64,000 nt of DNA from Novosphingobium profundi (GCF_020524485.1 NZ_JAIVLF010000004.1:558001-622000), one strand, 5' to 3'; shown: positions 28,365-35,906, counted from the first letter of the stretch. Translations and numbers: made by a program. Notes: a model not told the origin generated them from the sequence alone.

Positions 28365-29600
28365 ATGCTTTACGACGCCTACGAGGCCACCAACGATCTC
28401 CTCGCCCCCTCGCGCTTTGCCGCGAAGATGGCGCGGCGCTTCCGCGACGAGGCGCTCGATGGTGCGAAAGACATGCCCTTTGCCCGCCGCCTCTTCGCGC
28501 TGGCCGAAGTCTACGAAAAGGCCGCGATCACCCACAAGCGCCCGTCCTACGGCATCGACAGCGTGCCCTGCGGCAACCGCGAGACACAGGTCGTCGAGGA
28601 GGTGCTCATGGACCTGCCCTTCGGGGACCTGCTTCATTTCGCCAAGCCCGATGTCGCGGTGCCCCAGCCCAAGGTGCTGATCGTGGCGCCGATCTCGGGC
28701 CACTTCTCGACCCTTTTGCGCAACACGGTCGAGACCATGCTGTGCGACCACGACGTCTATATCACCGACTGGAAGAACGCGCGCGACGTGCCGCTGTCGG
28801 CCGGCGATTTCGGACTCGACGACTATATCGACTACATCATCACCTTCCTGCAGGAGCTGGGCGATCCGGTCGCGCGCAAGGGCGCCAACGTGCTGGCCGT
28901 GTGCCAGCCCTGCGTCCCCGTGCTGGCTGCGGTTGCGATCATGGCGGGCGATGATGACCCCTGCCAGCCGCGCACGATGACGCTGATGGGTGGGCCGATC
29001 GACGTTCGCGAATCACCCACGCTGGTGAACGAGCTCGCGACCACCAATTCCTACGACTGGTTCGCCGCGAACATGATCCAGACCGTGCCCTGGCGCCATC
29101 CCGGGGCCGGACGGCGGGTCTATCCCGGCTTCCTCCAGCTCACCGCCTTCATGTCGATGAACATGGGCCGCCACATCGACCAGTTCCGCAAGCTCTACCA
29201 GGCGCTGGCCGACGAGGAGACGGCCGCCGTCACCAAGATCGAGAGCTTCTACGACGAATATTTCGCGGTGCTCGACCTCACCGAGGAATTCTACCTCGAG
29301 ACCATCGACAAGGTGTTCCAGCGCGCGCTCCTCGCCAAGGGCGAACTGACCTTCCGGGGTGAGCCGGTGGATTGCGGCGCGATCCGCAAGACCGCCCTCC
29401 TCACCGTCGAGGGCGAGCGCGACGATATCTGCGCGGTCGGCCAGACCGCAGCCGCGCACCTCCTGTGCACGAGCCTGCGCCCCCACCTGAAGCAGCACCA
29501 CCTCCAGCCGGGCGTCGGCCACTACGGCACGTTCTCGGGCTCGAAGTGGGAAAAGCAGGTATACCCCCAGGTCAAGAACCTCATCCTTGCGATGAACTGA
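28365..29600 (+). CDS. phaZ: intracellular polyhydroxybutyrate depolymerase
   Basis: 411 aa from ATG 28365, with AAGGGATAA upstream. Mobilises stored PHB granules. The family start MLYDAYEATNDLLAPSRFAA, KVLIVAPISGHFSTLLRNTV, DVYITDWKNARDVPL and the CQPCVPVL nucleophile region (Cys-180/Cys-183; type I intracellular depolymerases use Cys rather than Ser) are visible, with a C-terminal His in PGVGHYGTFSGSKWE. No export signal, as expected for granule-bound enzymes. phaC is not in the window. Confidence 0.93.
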   Translation: MLYDAYEATNDLLAPSRFAAKMARRFRDEALDGAKDMPFARRLFALAEVYEKAAITHKRPSYGIDSVPCGNRETQVVEEVLMDLPFGDLLHFAKPDVAVPQPKVLIVAPISGHFSTLLRNTVETMLCDHDVYITDWKNARDVPLSAGDFGLDDYIDYIITFLQELGDPVARKGANVLAVCQPCVPVLAAVAIMAGDDDPCQPRTMTLMGGPIDVRESPTLVNELATTNSYDWFAANMIQTVPWRHPGAGRRVYPGFLQLTAFMSMNMGRHIDQFRKLYQALADEETAAVTKIESFYDEYFAVLDLTEEFYLETIDKVFQRALLAKGELTFRGEPVDCGAIRKTALLTVEGERDDICAVGQTAAAHLLCTSLRPHLKQHHLQPGVGHYGTFSGSKWEKQVYPQVKNLILAMN

Positions 29601-29691
29601 GCCCTACGCACGAGCCCGGGGGCTGGGACAATTTGTCCCGGCGATCATCGCCCTGCCCCGCGTGACAGGCCCTGCGTTCCGGGCTAGGCGC

Positions 29692-30111
29692 ATGACCACC
29701 ATGCACGCCCTTCGCTCCCTCCTTGCGCGCCGCCTGTGGCTCTTCGCGCTCGTGATCGCGATGGCGCTCGCCATGAAGGCGCTGGTCCCGACAGGCTTCA
29801 TGATCGAGAGCGCGGGCGCGAAGGTCCTCACCGTCGAGATCTGCGACAGCCAGGGCCACACCCGCCTCCAGAAGATCGCGCTTCCGGGCAAGCCCGACAC
29901 CTCCTCGCAGCAACAGCAGCACGCGAAGGCCGCGAAGGAATGCCCCTTCACTGCGCTCTCCGCGCATGCCCTGGGCCATGCGGACCCCGCGCTGCTGGCG
30001 CTGGCGCTGGCCTTCATCCTGGCGCTCGACTTCCTGCCTGCGCCGCCGCTGCGGCTTGTCCGGGCCCGCTACTGGACCCCGCCGCTGCGCGCCCCGCCCC
30101 ACCTGTCCTGA
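29692..30111 (+). CDS. DUF2946-like small membrane protein upstream of copper receptor
   Basis: 139 aa from ATG 29692 (ATG 29701 also possible). One N-terminal membrane helix (LWLFALVIAMALAMKALVPT) and a second hydrophobic segment (LLALALAFILALDFLPAPPL). Between them are cysteine/histidine residues (EICDSQGHTR, HAKAAKECPFT) in a Gln-rich loop, a pattern seen in DUF2946 proteins that commonly sit beside copper-type TonB receptors. It ends 131 bp before the receptor gene on the same strand, so shared copper physiology is likely but unproven. Confidence 0.7.
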   Translation: MTTMHALRSLLARRLWLFALVIAMALAMKALVPTGFMIESAGAKVLTVEICDSQGHTRLQKIALPGKPDTSSQQQQHAKAAKECPFTALSAHALGHADPALLALALAFILALDFLPAPPLRLVRARYWTPPLRAPPHLS

Positions 30112-30242
30112 TCCTCTGAGCCCCCGCACCACACGCGGGCCGGGTCTCTTTCCTCGCGAACATCGCCCCCGCGATGCGCCGCCTGCGTGCGGCCGCGCGG
30201 CACGCGTTCGCCCGATCATAGCATTCAGGACATCCGATCATC

Positions 30243-32366
30243 ATGCAGACCTCTTTCGTGCGCGCTGCGCGCACCACTCTTTACGCCAGCACCTTCCTCG
30301 CCCCCGCCCTTGGTGCCGCCACCGCCGCGAAGGCCGACGAGGCCCCGCCCCCGCTCACCGTGGTCGAGGGCCACATGCCCGATCCCACCGTGGTCGGCTC
30401 GCGCGTCTCCGAGCAGGACCTCCACGAAAAGGGCGCCGCGGCCAGCGACACCGCGCAGGTCCTCGCGCGCATTGCCGGGGTCTCGGCCAACACCGGCGGC
30501 GGCTTTTCGGCCATGCCCGCGATCCGCGGCCTCTCCGAACAGCGCCTGCGCATCACTGTCGATGGCCAGCCGATCGACATGGCCTGCCCCAACGACATGA
30601 ATTCGCCGCTCTCCTATACGAACCCGCAGACACTCGCCGCGCTGACCGTGATCCCGGGCGTTTCCCCGGTGAGCCTGGGCGGCGACACCATCGGCGGCGT
30701 CATTGCCGCCGAAAGCGCAGCTCCGGTCTTCGCGAAGGATGGATCGCTTCTCGTGACCGGCCGCGCGGCGGGCTACTACCGCTCGAACGGCAACGCCTTT
30801 GGCACCTCTCTCTCGCTGACGCTGGCCGGCGAGAACCTCTCGGCCACCTACACCGGCGCCTACACCCAGTCCGACAACTACAAGGCGGGCGGGCACCTGG
30901 GCACCGTCCACTCCAGCGAATACGCCAAGACCGACCACGCGCTCGCCCTTGCCCTGCGCACCGAGGCGGGCCTCTTCGAGCTCAAGGGCGGCTACCACTA
31001 CAGCCCCTACGAGGGCTTCGTGAACCAGTCGATGGACATGACCGACAACCGCTCCTGGTTCGTGCAGGGACGCTTCCGGGGGGAGTACGATTGGGGCAAG
31101 GCCGACCTTTCGGCAAGCTACCGCGACACCGATCACACGATGAACTTCCTGGAGGACAAGCTGCCGGGCTCCATGCCGATGGAAACGCGCGTCCACACCT
31201 TCACCAGCGCGGTGAAGTTCGAGATCCCGGCGGGCGAGCACCATGTCCTGAAAACAGGGCTGGAATACCACCACCAGTGGCTCAACGACTGGTGGCCGCC
31301 GGTCGAAGGCTCGATGATGATGGGGCCCAACGCCTTCGTGAACATCAACGAGGGATCGCGCAACCGCGTGGGCGCTTACGGGGAATGGACCGGCGACTGG
31401 ACCTCCAATCTCACCACCACGCTGGGCCTGCGCTATGACCGGGTGGAGATGAACACCGGCGATGTCGCGCCCTATGGCACAGGCATGATGCAGGCCGCCG
31501 ACGTCGCCGCGGCCGCCGCCTTCAACGCCGCCGAGCGCCGCCGCACCGACAACAACTGGTCGGGCTCGGCCCTGGTACGCTGGACACCGAGCGCGGCGCT
31601 CTCTCTCGAACTGGGCTATGCCCACAAGGTGCGCTCCCCCAACCTCTACGAGCGCTACACCTGGGGGCGCGGATCAATGGCGAGCCGCATGATCGGCTGG
31701 TACGGCGATGGCAACGGCTATGTCGGCGACATCGCGCTCGATCCCGAGCGCGCCGACACCTTCAGCGCCGCTTTCGCCGTCTCCCCGGCAAAGGACGTCC
31801 ACCTGAAGGTCTCGCCCTACTACACCCATGTGAACGACTATATCGACGCCAACGTGATCGGCACGCTCAATGAACGCGCCGTCCAGCTCCAGTTCGCCAA
31901 CACCGATGCCGAGTTCTACGGCGTGGACGTTTCCGCCGACGCGGTCCTCCAGGGCAGCGCCGAACAGGGCACCCTCCTCACCGCAACGCTGGCCTATGTG
32001 CATGGCGAGAACACCGGGGCCGACACGCCGCTCTACCACCAGATGCCGCTCAACGCCGCGCTTGCCATCACCCACCGGACCGGCGCGCTGGAGCTGACCG
32101 GAAGCGTCGAGTGGGTGGACCGCAAGGACCGCGTGGACACCCGCCGCAACGAGCCCGAGACTTCGGCCTACGCCCTCGTCAACCTGGGCGCGGCCTATAC
32201 CCTGCAAGGCTGGCGCCTCGGGATCGAGGCCACCAACCTCTTCGACAAGGGCTACTACCTGCCGCTCGGCGGCATGGCGCTGGGCGACCTTGCCGCAACC
32301 GACACCTGGCGCCCGATCGCCGGACAAGGCCGCAGCGTGAACCTGTCGATCTCGACCGCGTTCTGA
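30243..32366 (+). CDS. TonB-dependent outer membrane receptor, copper (OprC/NosA) type
   Basis: 707 aa with a signal peptide. Plug domain from about 45; beta-barrel ending TAF. In the plug, ACPNDMNSPLSYTNPQ holds Cys-115 and Met-119 (CxxxM), and DTDHTMNFLED in the barrel holds His-298/Met-300 (HxM). In Pseudomonas OprC the CxxxM/HxM residues bind copper, so copper import is the likely function. Met-rich loops (GSMPMETR, EGSMMMGP) fit. The TonB box is not obvious. Preceded by a DUF2946-like gene. Confidence 0.88.
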   Translation: MQTSFVRAARTTLYASTFLAPALGAATAAKADEAPPPLTVVEGHMPDPTVVGSRVSEQDLHEKGAAASDTAQVLARIAGVSANTGGGFSAMPAIRGLSEQRLRITVDGQPIDMACPNDMNSPLSYTNPQTLAALTVIPGVSPVSLGGDTIGGVIAAESAAPVFAKDGSLLVTGRAAGYYRSNGNAFGTSLSLTLAGENLSATYTGAYTQSDNYKAGGHLGTVHSSEYAKTDHALALALRTEAGLFELKGGYHYSPYEGFVNQSMDMTDNRSWFVQGRFRGEYDWGKADLSASYRDTDHTMNFLEDKLPGSMPMETRVHTFTSAVKFEIPAGEHHVLKTGLEYHHQWLNDWWPPVEGSMMMGPNAFVNINEGSRNRVGAYGEWTGDWTSNLTTTLGLRYDRVEMNTGDVAPYGTGMMQAADVAAAAAFNAAERRRTDNNWSGSALVRWTPSAALSLELGYAHKVRSPNLYERYTWGRGSMASRMIGWYGDGNGYVGDIALDPERADTFSAAFAVSPAKDVHLKVSPYYTHVNDYIDANVIGTLNERAVQLQFANTDAEFYGVDVSADAVLQGSAEQGTLLTATLAYVHGENTGADTPLYHQMPLNAALAITHRTGALELTGSVEWVDRKDRVDTRRNEPETSAYALVNLGAAYTLQGWRLGIEATNLFDKGYYLPLGGMALGDLAATDTWRPIAGQGRSVNLSISTAF

Positions 32367-32775
32367 CCCTCATGCGCAAGGCCCGGCGCGCACGGCCGGG
32401 CCTTGCCTGCGCATCAGCTTTCGCGTTGCCCCATCCGCACGCGGGCCCGCCCCTCTCGCAAGCTGCGCCCCATGCCATTCGGGAGTATGAAGAACAAAAA
32501 AGCCTTTCGAGGAGCATAGCCCCTCGAGCTCCCCAAACCGTCAGCCCCAGCCAGAGCCAGCCAGCACATGCACCAACGAAAACAGCGACGGCTGCTTTGC
32601 GCCCTAGTTGGTCGCTCGAGGGGCGATTTGACGCGCCAGAGAGCGGCCTGTCCGGTTACGATTGTCGCCCCGATCCGGCAGCAGCCGTAAGGGGAGGATA
32701 GCGGTCAGACTGGTTGACGACAGTAATCGTGACATTGCTGACACGTGGGGCCGACCCATAATAGATTGCGAGCAG
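32367..32775. other. intergenic region at island edge
   Basis: 409 bp after the TonB receptor. It contains the half-repeat at 32509-32543 and, from about 32660 on, DNA of visibly lower GC. No convincing gene is seen; a frame at 32662-32913 runs antisense to the nucleotidyltransferase and is not called. Confidence 0.6.
32509..32543 (-). repeat. dispersed hairpin repeat, half copy D
   Basis: On the minus strand it reads GACGGTTTGGGGAGCTCGAG then a degenerate hairpin (CGAGG 32509-32513 / CCTCG 32523-32527). It matches only the first half of the composite repeat and is inverted relative to copy C at 34885-34919. The two bound the island. Confidence 0.75.
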
Positions 32776-33099
32776 CTAATATTTGCCGAGGATCGGCACT
32801 GCAGCGCTTATGGTGCGCAAGTCATCTGTGATATGATCGGCCCGGATCGCCCCAAGACGCACGGCCCGCGCCGTTCGAATAAATTGAAAATGCTGTTCTT
32901 CGCCAGCCGATAGCATGGTGATATGCGCGTTGGCGATACAAGCAGCGAGCCGTCGCTTACAGACAATAGCGAATTGGCAGGAAGCGACATGGGTGCTGGG
33001 GTGAACGATGAGCAGATCAACATCTTGGGCACTTGTTTCACTTCCGTCGTGTACGACGAAGGCGGAACCAAAACCAAAGACCGTCACGTCGAGCTTCAC
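32776..33099 (-). CDS. minimal nucleotidyltransferase-fold protein
   Basis: 107 aa from GTG 33099, whose GTGA overlaps the stop of the preceding gene, a classical coupled start. Pol-beta nucleotidyltransferase motif: VFGFGSAF (Gly-11, Ser-12) followed by QDVDLLIVH (Asp-26, Asp-28). The third catalytic carboxylate expected later is not an Asp (next Asp is 88); Glu-67/Glu-68 might substitute or the enzyme may be inactive. No HEPN partner is adjacent, unlike MNT/HEPN toxin-antitoxin pairs. A longer frame to 33153 (TTG) exists but I prefer the coupled start. Third gene of the island operon. Confidence 0.72.
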   Translation of the reverse strand: MKLDVTVFGFGSAFVVHDGSETSAQDVDLLIVHPSTHVASCQFAIVCKRRLAACIANAHITMLSAGEEQHFQFIRTARAVRLGAIRADHITDDLRTISAAVPILGKY

Positions 33100-33506
33100 A
33101 GCCAACCTTGTTTTTTGTAGAATTCTTTTTGATCGTTTGTCAGGTAGCGCCAATAGTCGTCGCGGTACAGTGCCCCCATGAATTCACCGATATTGAAAAG
33201 ACCGACATTGGATTCTCGGCAATGGAACTTGGCATCTGGCGTATAGCCACACCATGCAGAATTAATGACCACCACATCGATGTGACCCAAATTCTTCACC
33301 ACCTCCATGTATTCCGCGACGCCGAACGCGTAGCACTCACAGATGAAGACGCGTAGCGTATCACCTTGTGTGCGCGTCAAATCATAAAGGCCGCCGCCAT
33401 GCGCCTTCAGAGATACGACTTTCTGATGCTGTTTCATCCGAGCTTCGAAGAAATCGTAGTGCCCGGAATGGCTGGGCCAGGGAAAGGTCTCGCTATACGC
33501 CGGCAT
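33096..33506 (-). CDS. unrecognised island protein, possible nuclease-like fold
   Basis: 136 aa from ATG 33506 with GAGGA about 7 nt upstream. Not recognised by name. The middle reads as alternating strands and helices: KVVSLKAHGGGLYDLTR, TLRVFICECYAFGVAEYMEV, IDVVVINSAWCGYTPDAK, VGLFNIGEFMGALY. The last two blocks resemble the end of Mrr/NERD-type PD-(D/E)xK cores (strand, [W/T]xxYTxxA helix, strand, EF helix), but I see no clear catalytic E-x-K; ECY sits where it might be. It overlaps the HNH gene by 14 nt and the nucleotidyltransferase by 4 nt, so all three act in fixed stoichiometry. Confidence 0.7.
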   Translation of the reverse strand: MPAYSETFPWPSHSGHYDFFEARMKQHQKVVSLKAHGGGLYDLTRTQGDTLRVFICECYAFGVAEYMEVVKNLGHIDVVVINSAWCGYTPDAKFHCRESNVGLFNIGEFMGALYRDDYWRYLTNDQKEFYKKQGWL

Positions 33507-34206
33507 CGGCAAGTCCTCTAATCAAGTGATCAAATGCTATCGGGAAACGTTTCACCGCTGCATATGGGATCGCATCCTCAACCCATTGCTCGTAGCTGCG
33601 CACATGCAGCAAGAAGGTCGTGATGATCTCCTGTTCGGCTGAGTCAAACAGGCCGCGATGCGCGTCGAGTTCTGCCGCTATCTTGCGGTTGTTCGGCACG
33701 ATCACTGAGAGCCGTTCCGAAACCCACACCGCATGCACCGCTTCATTGTGCGGCTGAGACCGAGCCAACTCGGACAGCGGGCCATACTGCTCCCAGGACT
33801 GCCGGTTCTCTTCCAGCATAGGCAGGATCGCACGAGCTAAGCTATTCTTGCTTGTCATTTCCTCTTGATCGAGGCGCGCCAGCACTCGGGCTTCATGCTC
33901 GGCCTTCATCTCATGCAGAGCATCGACCGTGTAGACGCTTTCGTTCTCTTTGCGGTCAATCAGCGTGTGATGAGTCGGACAGAGTAGAATCAAATTCTGA
34001 TAGTCATCGCGGTCAGCATCAGTCTGCCCCGCATCGTGCCGGTTTGCCCCCGGCTTGTCGCCGCAAATATGTGCCATCTCCCCCAGAGTGAAAGGCGCAG
34101 AATCTGCGGCCTCACGGCTGCACAGCCTCTCCCAGCACCCCGGAAACGCGCAGCGACCTCCGGAATTGCCCCAGAGAATCTTAATGGATTTTTGTGTAAT
34201 ACCCAC
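33493..34206 (-). CDS. HNH endonuclease
   Basis: 237 aa from GTG 34206 with AGGG about 6 nt upstream. N-terminal zinc-HNH module: CAFPGC (Cys-19, Cys-24), MAHICGDK (His-46), NLILLCPTHHTLID (Asn-71, Cys-76, His-79/His-80). The remaining 130 residues are mostly helical (MLEENRQSWEQYGPLSELAR, AVHAVWVSERLSVIVPNNRK, EIITTFLLHVRSYEQWVEDA) and probably form a binding or regulatory domain. First gene of a three-gene overlapping unit. DNA cleavage is inferred from the motif; the trigger and target are unknown. GC content is about 50-55 percent versus about two thirds in flanking genes. Confidence 0.85.
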   Translation of the reverse strand: MGITQKSIKILWGNSGGRCAFPGCWERLCSREAADSAPFTLGEMAHICGDKPGANRHDAGQTDADRDDYQNLILLCPTHHTLIDRKENESVYTVDALHEMKAEHEARVLARLDQEEMTSKNSLARAILPMLEENRQSWEQYGPLSELARSQPHNEAVHAVWVSERLSVIVPNNRKIAAELDAHRGLFDSAEQEIITTFLLHVRSYEQWVEDAIPYAAVKRFPIAFDHLIRGLADAGV

Positions 34207-34342
34207 TGAATACCCTTAGCATGGCGGGCCGTGACTACCATCGGTCCAGATAAAGTGCGAGGAGGAAAGGGCGTTTATGCGAGCCCATCAGCTGCAAGCA
34301 ACGGAACCGCAGTACGTGGGGGCAAATGGCAGATCAATTTGT

Positions 34343-34522
34343 TCACCCCATAGGCAGCACTCTACGGCACGCTTGGGCCTCGCCGCCGCTCTCTCTCTCC
34401 GTCTCTGGCAGCATGGCCGCTTCAAGCCCATACAGCAGTAGCTCGGTTGGTCTGAACATGCTTTGACGTTTGATGAGTAGATCGTCTGCGGTTTGGTTGT
34501 TCAAGCTGCCGGTGTGCGACAA
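34343..34522 (-). pseudogene. short open remnant, possibly a decayed transposase end
   Basis: 59 codons from TTG 34522 to TGA at 34343. The peptide has protein-like composition (SLNNQTADDLLIKRQSMF, TELLLYGLEAAMLP). The stretch with IKRQxM followed by a leucine-rich helix loosely recalls the end of ISL3-type transposases (NGQTEG...IKRQMYGRA...DLL), and the other frame just upstream (IKACVEWADGLTIVAHR) also reads as protein, which would imply a frameshift. Very tentative; it may be chance. Confidence 0.2.
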
Positions 34523-34652
34523 TAGTCAGGCCGTCAGCCCATTCGACACAGGCCTTAATGCAACGCAAGGATAGTTGGCGCTTTGTCCCGCACTGAGGAC
34601 CTCGGACCGTTCAAAATGCTGCGGCCTGTATGAATAGCGGCTTCGATGAAGC

Positions 34653-34687
34653 TGCACTGCACTGCACTGCACTGCACTGCACTGCAG
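34653..34687. repeat. pentanucleotide tandem repeat (TGCAC)x6
   Basis: Six perfect TGCAC units (34653-34682) followed by TGCAG. A 5-nt unit would shift frame on slippage, but I see no convincing gene across it, so a phase-variation role is not supported. Confidence 0.85.
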
Positions 34688-34884
34688 AGATGGCTCTCCC
34701 GGCGGAGGTCCGCAATGGGGCCGAAAGTAACTACGCGCATATTCAGCGTGAATGTCTGCTTCGGTGATTTCCTAATCCAAAACCCGCCCTTCTCCTACCG
34801 GTCCGACGTTGACACTCTGGATAGGCTGGCCCAACTGCAGCTGCCATCCTTCGTAGATCAAGGTGGGACGGCCAAGCTGCGCTC

Positions 34885-34919
34885 GACAGTTCGGGGAGCT
34901 CGAGGGCGATGGCCCTCGG
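34885..34919 (+). repeat. dispersed hairpin repeat, half copy C
   Basis: GACAGTTCGGGGAGCTCGAG then a 7-bp hairpin CGAGGGC (34901-34907), loop GATG, GCCCTCG (34912-34918). Almost identical to the corresponding half of copy B. It lies just before the 35025 gene and faces copy D at the other edge of the island. Confidence 0.85.
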
Positions 34920-35024
34920 AATCGATCACTTCCACCTTCTGAAGCCTGGGTTCATGCCCCAGGCCTGCCCCCTGCCGCAGACAGCATTTTCCTACACCCG
35001 CCCCCATGGGCTATACGTCCGGCC

Positions 35025-35312
35025 ATGCCCCAAGCCTCTCCCTCCCGCCCAGCGCGCTGGACGCGCACGCGCATGCTCACCTTCCTGCACGGTCTTGTGG
35101 CCACCGGTTCGGTGGCGCAGGCGGCGCGGCGGGCGGGGATGAGCCGCCAGTCGGCCTATCGTCTGCGCGCGCGCAGCGGTGAGGGCTTTGCGCAAAGCTG
35201 GGACGAGGGGATCGCGCTCGGGCAGCGTATGCGGGCCTGTGGGATGGAGGTGCCTCCGCTTGCCGCGATGTTCGCGCGTGGGCATAACGCCGTGGAACAG
35301 GGTGACAGGTGA
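35025..35312 (+). CDS. small helix-turn-helix protein
   Basis: 95 aa from ATG 35025. One HTH of LysR/homeodomain-like type: MLTFLHGLVATGSVAQAARR, AGMSRQSAYRLRARSGEGFA, then WDEGIALGQRMRACGMEVPP. The first 15 residues are basic (SPSRPARWTRTR). Composition returns to high GC, so it belongs to the chromosome side rather than to the island. The stop codon lies inside a cluster of GGTGACA repeats (35301-35362), which this protein might bind. Target unknown. Confidence 0.75.
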   Translation: MPQASPSRPARWTRTRMLTFLHGLVATGSVAQAARRAGMSRQSAYRLRARSGEGFAQSWDEGIALGQRMRACGMEVPPLAAMFARGHNAVEQGDR

Positions 35313-35362
35313 CACCGTTTGCCCTCTGGAGTGTGTCACCTGTGTCACCCTGGGTGTCACCC
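35301..35362. promoter_or_regulatory. cluster of five GGTGACA/TGTCACC units
   Basis: Two tandem GGTGACA (35301-35307, 35308-35314) face three TGTCACC (35334-35340, 35343-35349, 35356-35362). The first pair overlaps the end of the HTH gene; rpsF starts 182 bp downstream. The arrangement looks like an operator cluster or a folded RNA leader. Confidence 0.55.
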
Positions 35363-35543
35363 TTCCGCGCCCCCCTCACCCGTGCGAATGTGCGAAGGCG
35401 GCTTGCATTTGGCCCGCAATCGGCTAAAGGCGCCGCTTCCCACGCGTTCGCACACGGATTCGCGGGAAACTTGAAGAAAGCCGGAGGGGCCCCGCAATGG
35501 TGCGGCAAGCCAGCGATCGGTTAGACAGATAAAGGAAGCTGCA

Positions 35544-35903
35544 GTGCCGCTTTACGAGCACGTGTTCCTGGCGCGCCAGGATCTGAGCCAGTCGCAGGTT
35601 GATGCGCTGGCCGCCGCCGCCACCGAGATCGTCGAGAGCCACGAGGGCAAGGTCACCAAGACCGAGACCTGGGGCCTCAAGAACCTCGCCTACAAGATCA
35701 AGCGTAACCGCAAGGCTCACTTCGTGATGCTGAACATCGAGTGCCCCGGCGACACCATCGCCGAGCTCGAGCGCCAGACGCAGATCAACGAAGACGTCAT
35801 TCGCTACATGACCATCAAGGTCGAAGAGCACGAAGGCGGCCCTTCGGTCCAGATGCGCAAGAACGACCGCGACAACCGTCGCCGTCGCGACCGGGAGAAC
35901 TGA
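35544..35903 (+). CDS. rpsF: 30S ribosomal protein S6
   Basis: 119 aa; binds S18 and 16S rRNA in the platform of the small subunit. GTG start at 35544 with AAAGGAAG about 7 nt upstream. Typical [54 protein letters not shown] and a charged C-terminal tail ([16 protein letters not shown]). First gene of rpsF-rpsR-rplI. A small hairpin CCGCA/TGCGG (about 35493-35506) lies in the leader. Certain. Confidence 0.97.
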   Translation: MPLYEHVFLARQDLSQSQVDALAAAATEIVESHEGKVTKTETWGLKNLAYKIKRNRKAHFVMLNIECPGDTIAELERQTQINEDVIRYMTIKVEEHEGGPSVQMRKNDRDNRRRRDREN

Positions 35904-35906
35904 TCC

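Larger units (their letters stand above)
34207..35024. other. 818-bp low-GC intergenic region, probably decayed
   Basis: Between the HNH gene start and the small HTH gene. It holds the HNH promoter area, a possible protein remnant (34343-34522), a six-unit TGCAC tandem repeat (34653) and half-repeat C (34885). Frames at 34555-34740 and 34646-34942 translate the tandem repeat into low-complexity peptide and are not called. No tRNA that could have served as integration site was seen. Confidence 0.6.

Noticed and set aside
32662..32913. 83-codon plus-strand frame in the island
   Set aside because: Antisense to the nucleotidyltransferase, whose motif and coupled start are much stronger.
32776..34206. 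CBASS or MNT/HEPN toxin-antitoxin assignment for the island
   Set aside because: The transferase is far shorter than CD-NTases, and no HEPN or effector of those systems is present.
34653..34687. CRISPR-like array
   Set aside because: Units are 5 nt without spacers; no cas gene in the window.
34555..34942. Frames crossing the TGCAC repeat on both strands (possible phase-variable gene)
   Set aside because: Translation gives low-complexity peptide without a domain, and no proper ribosome site; slippage would have no clear product to switch.
34207..35024. tRNA or attachment-site basis for the island
   Set aside because: No tRNA-like cloverleaf or direct repeats were seen; only the inverted half-repeats mark the edges.
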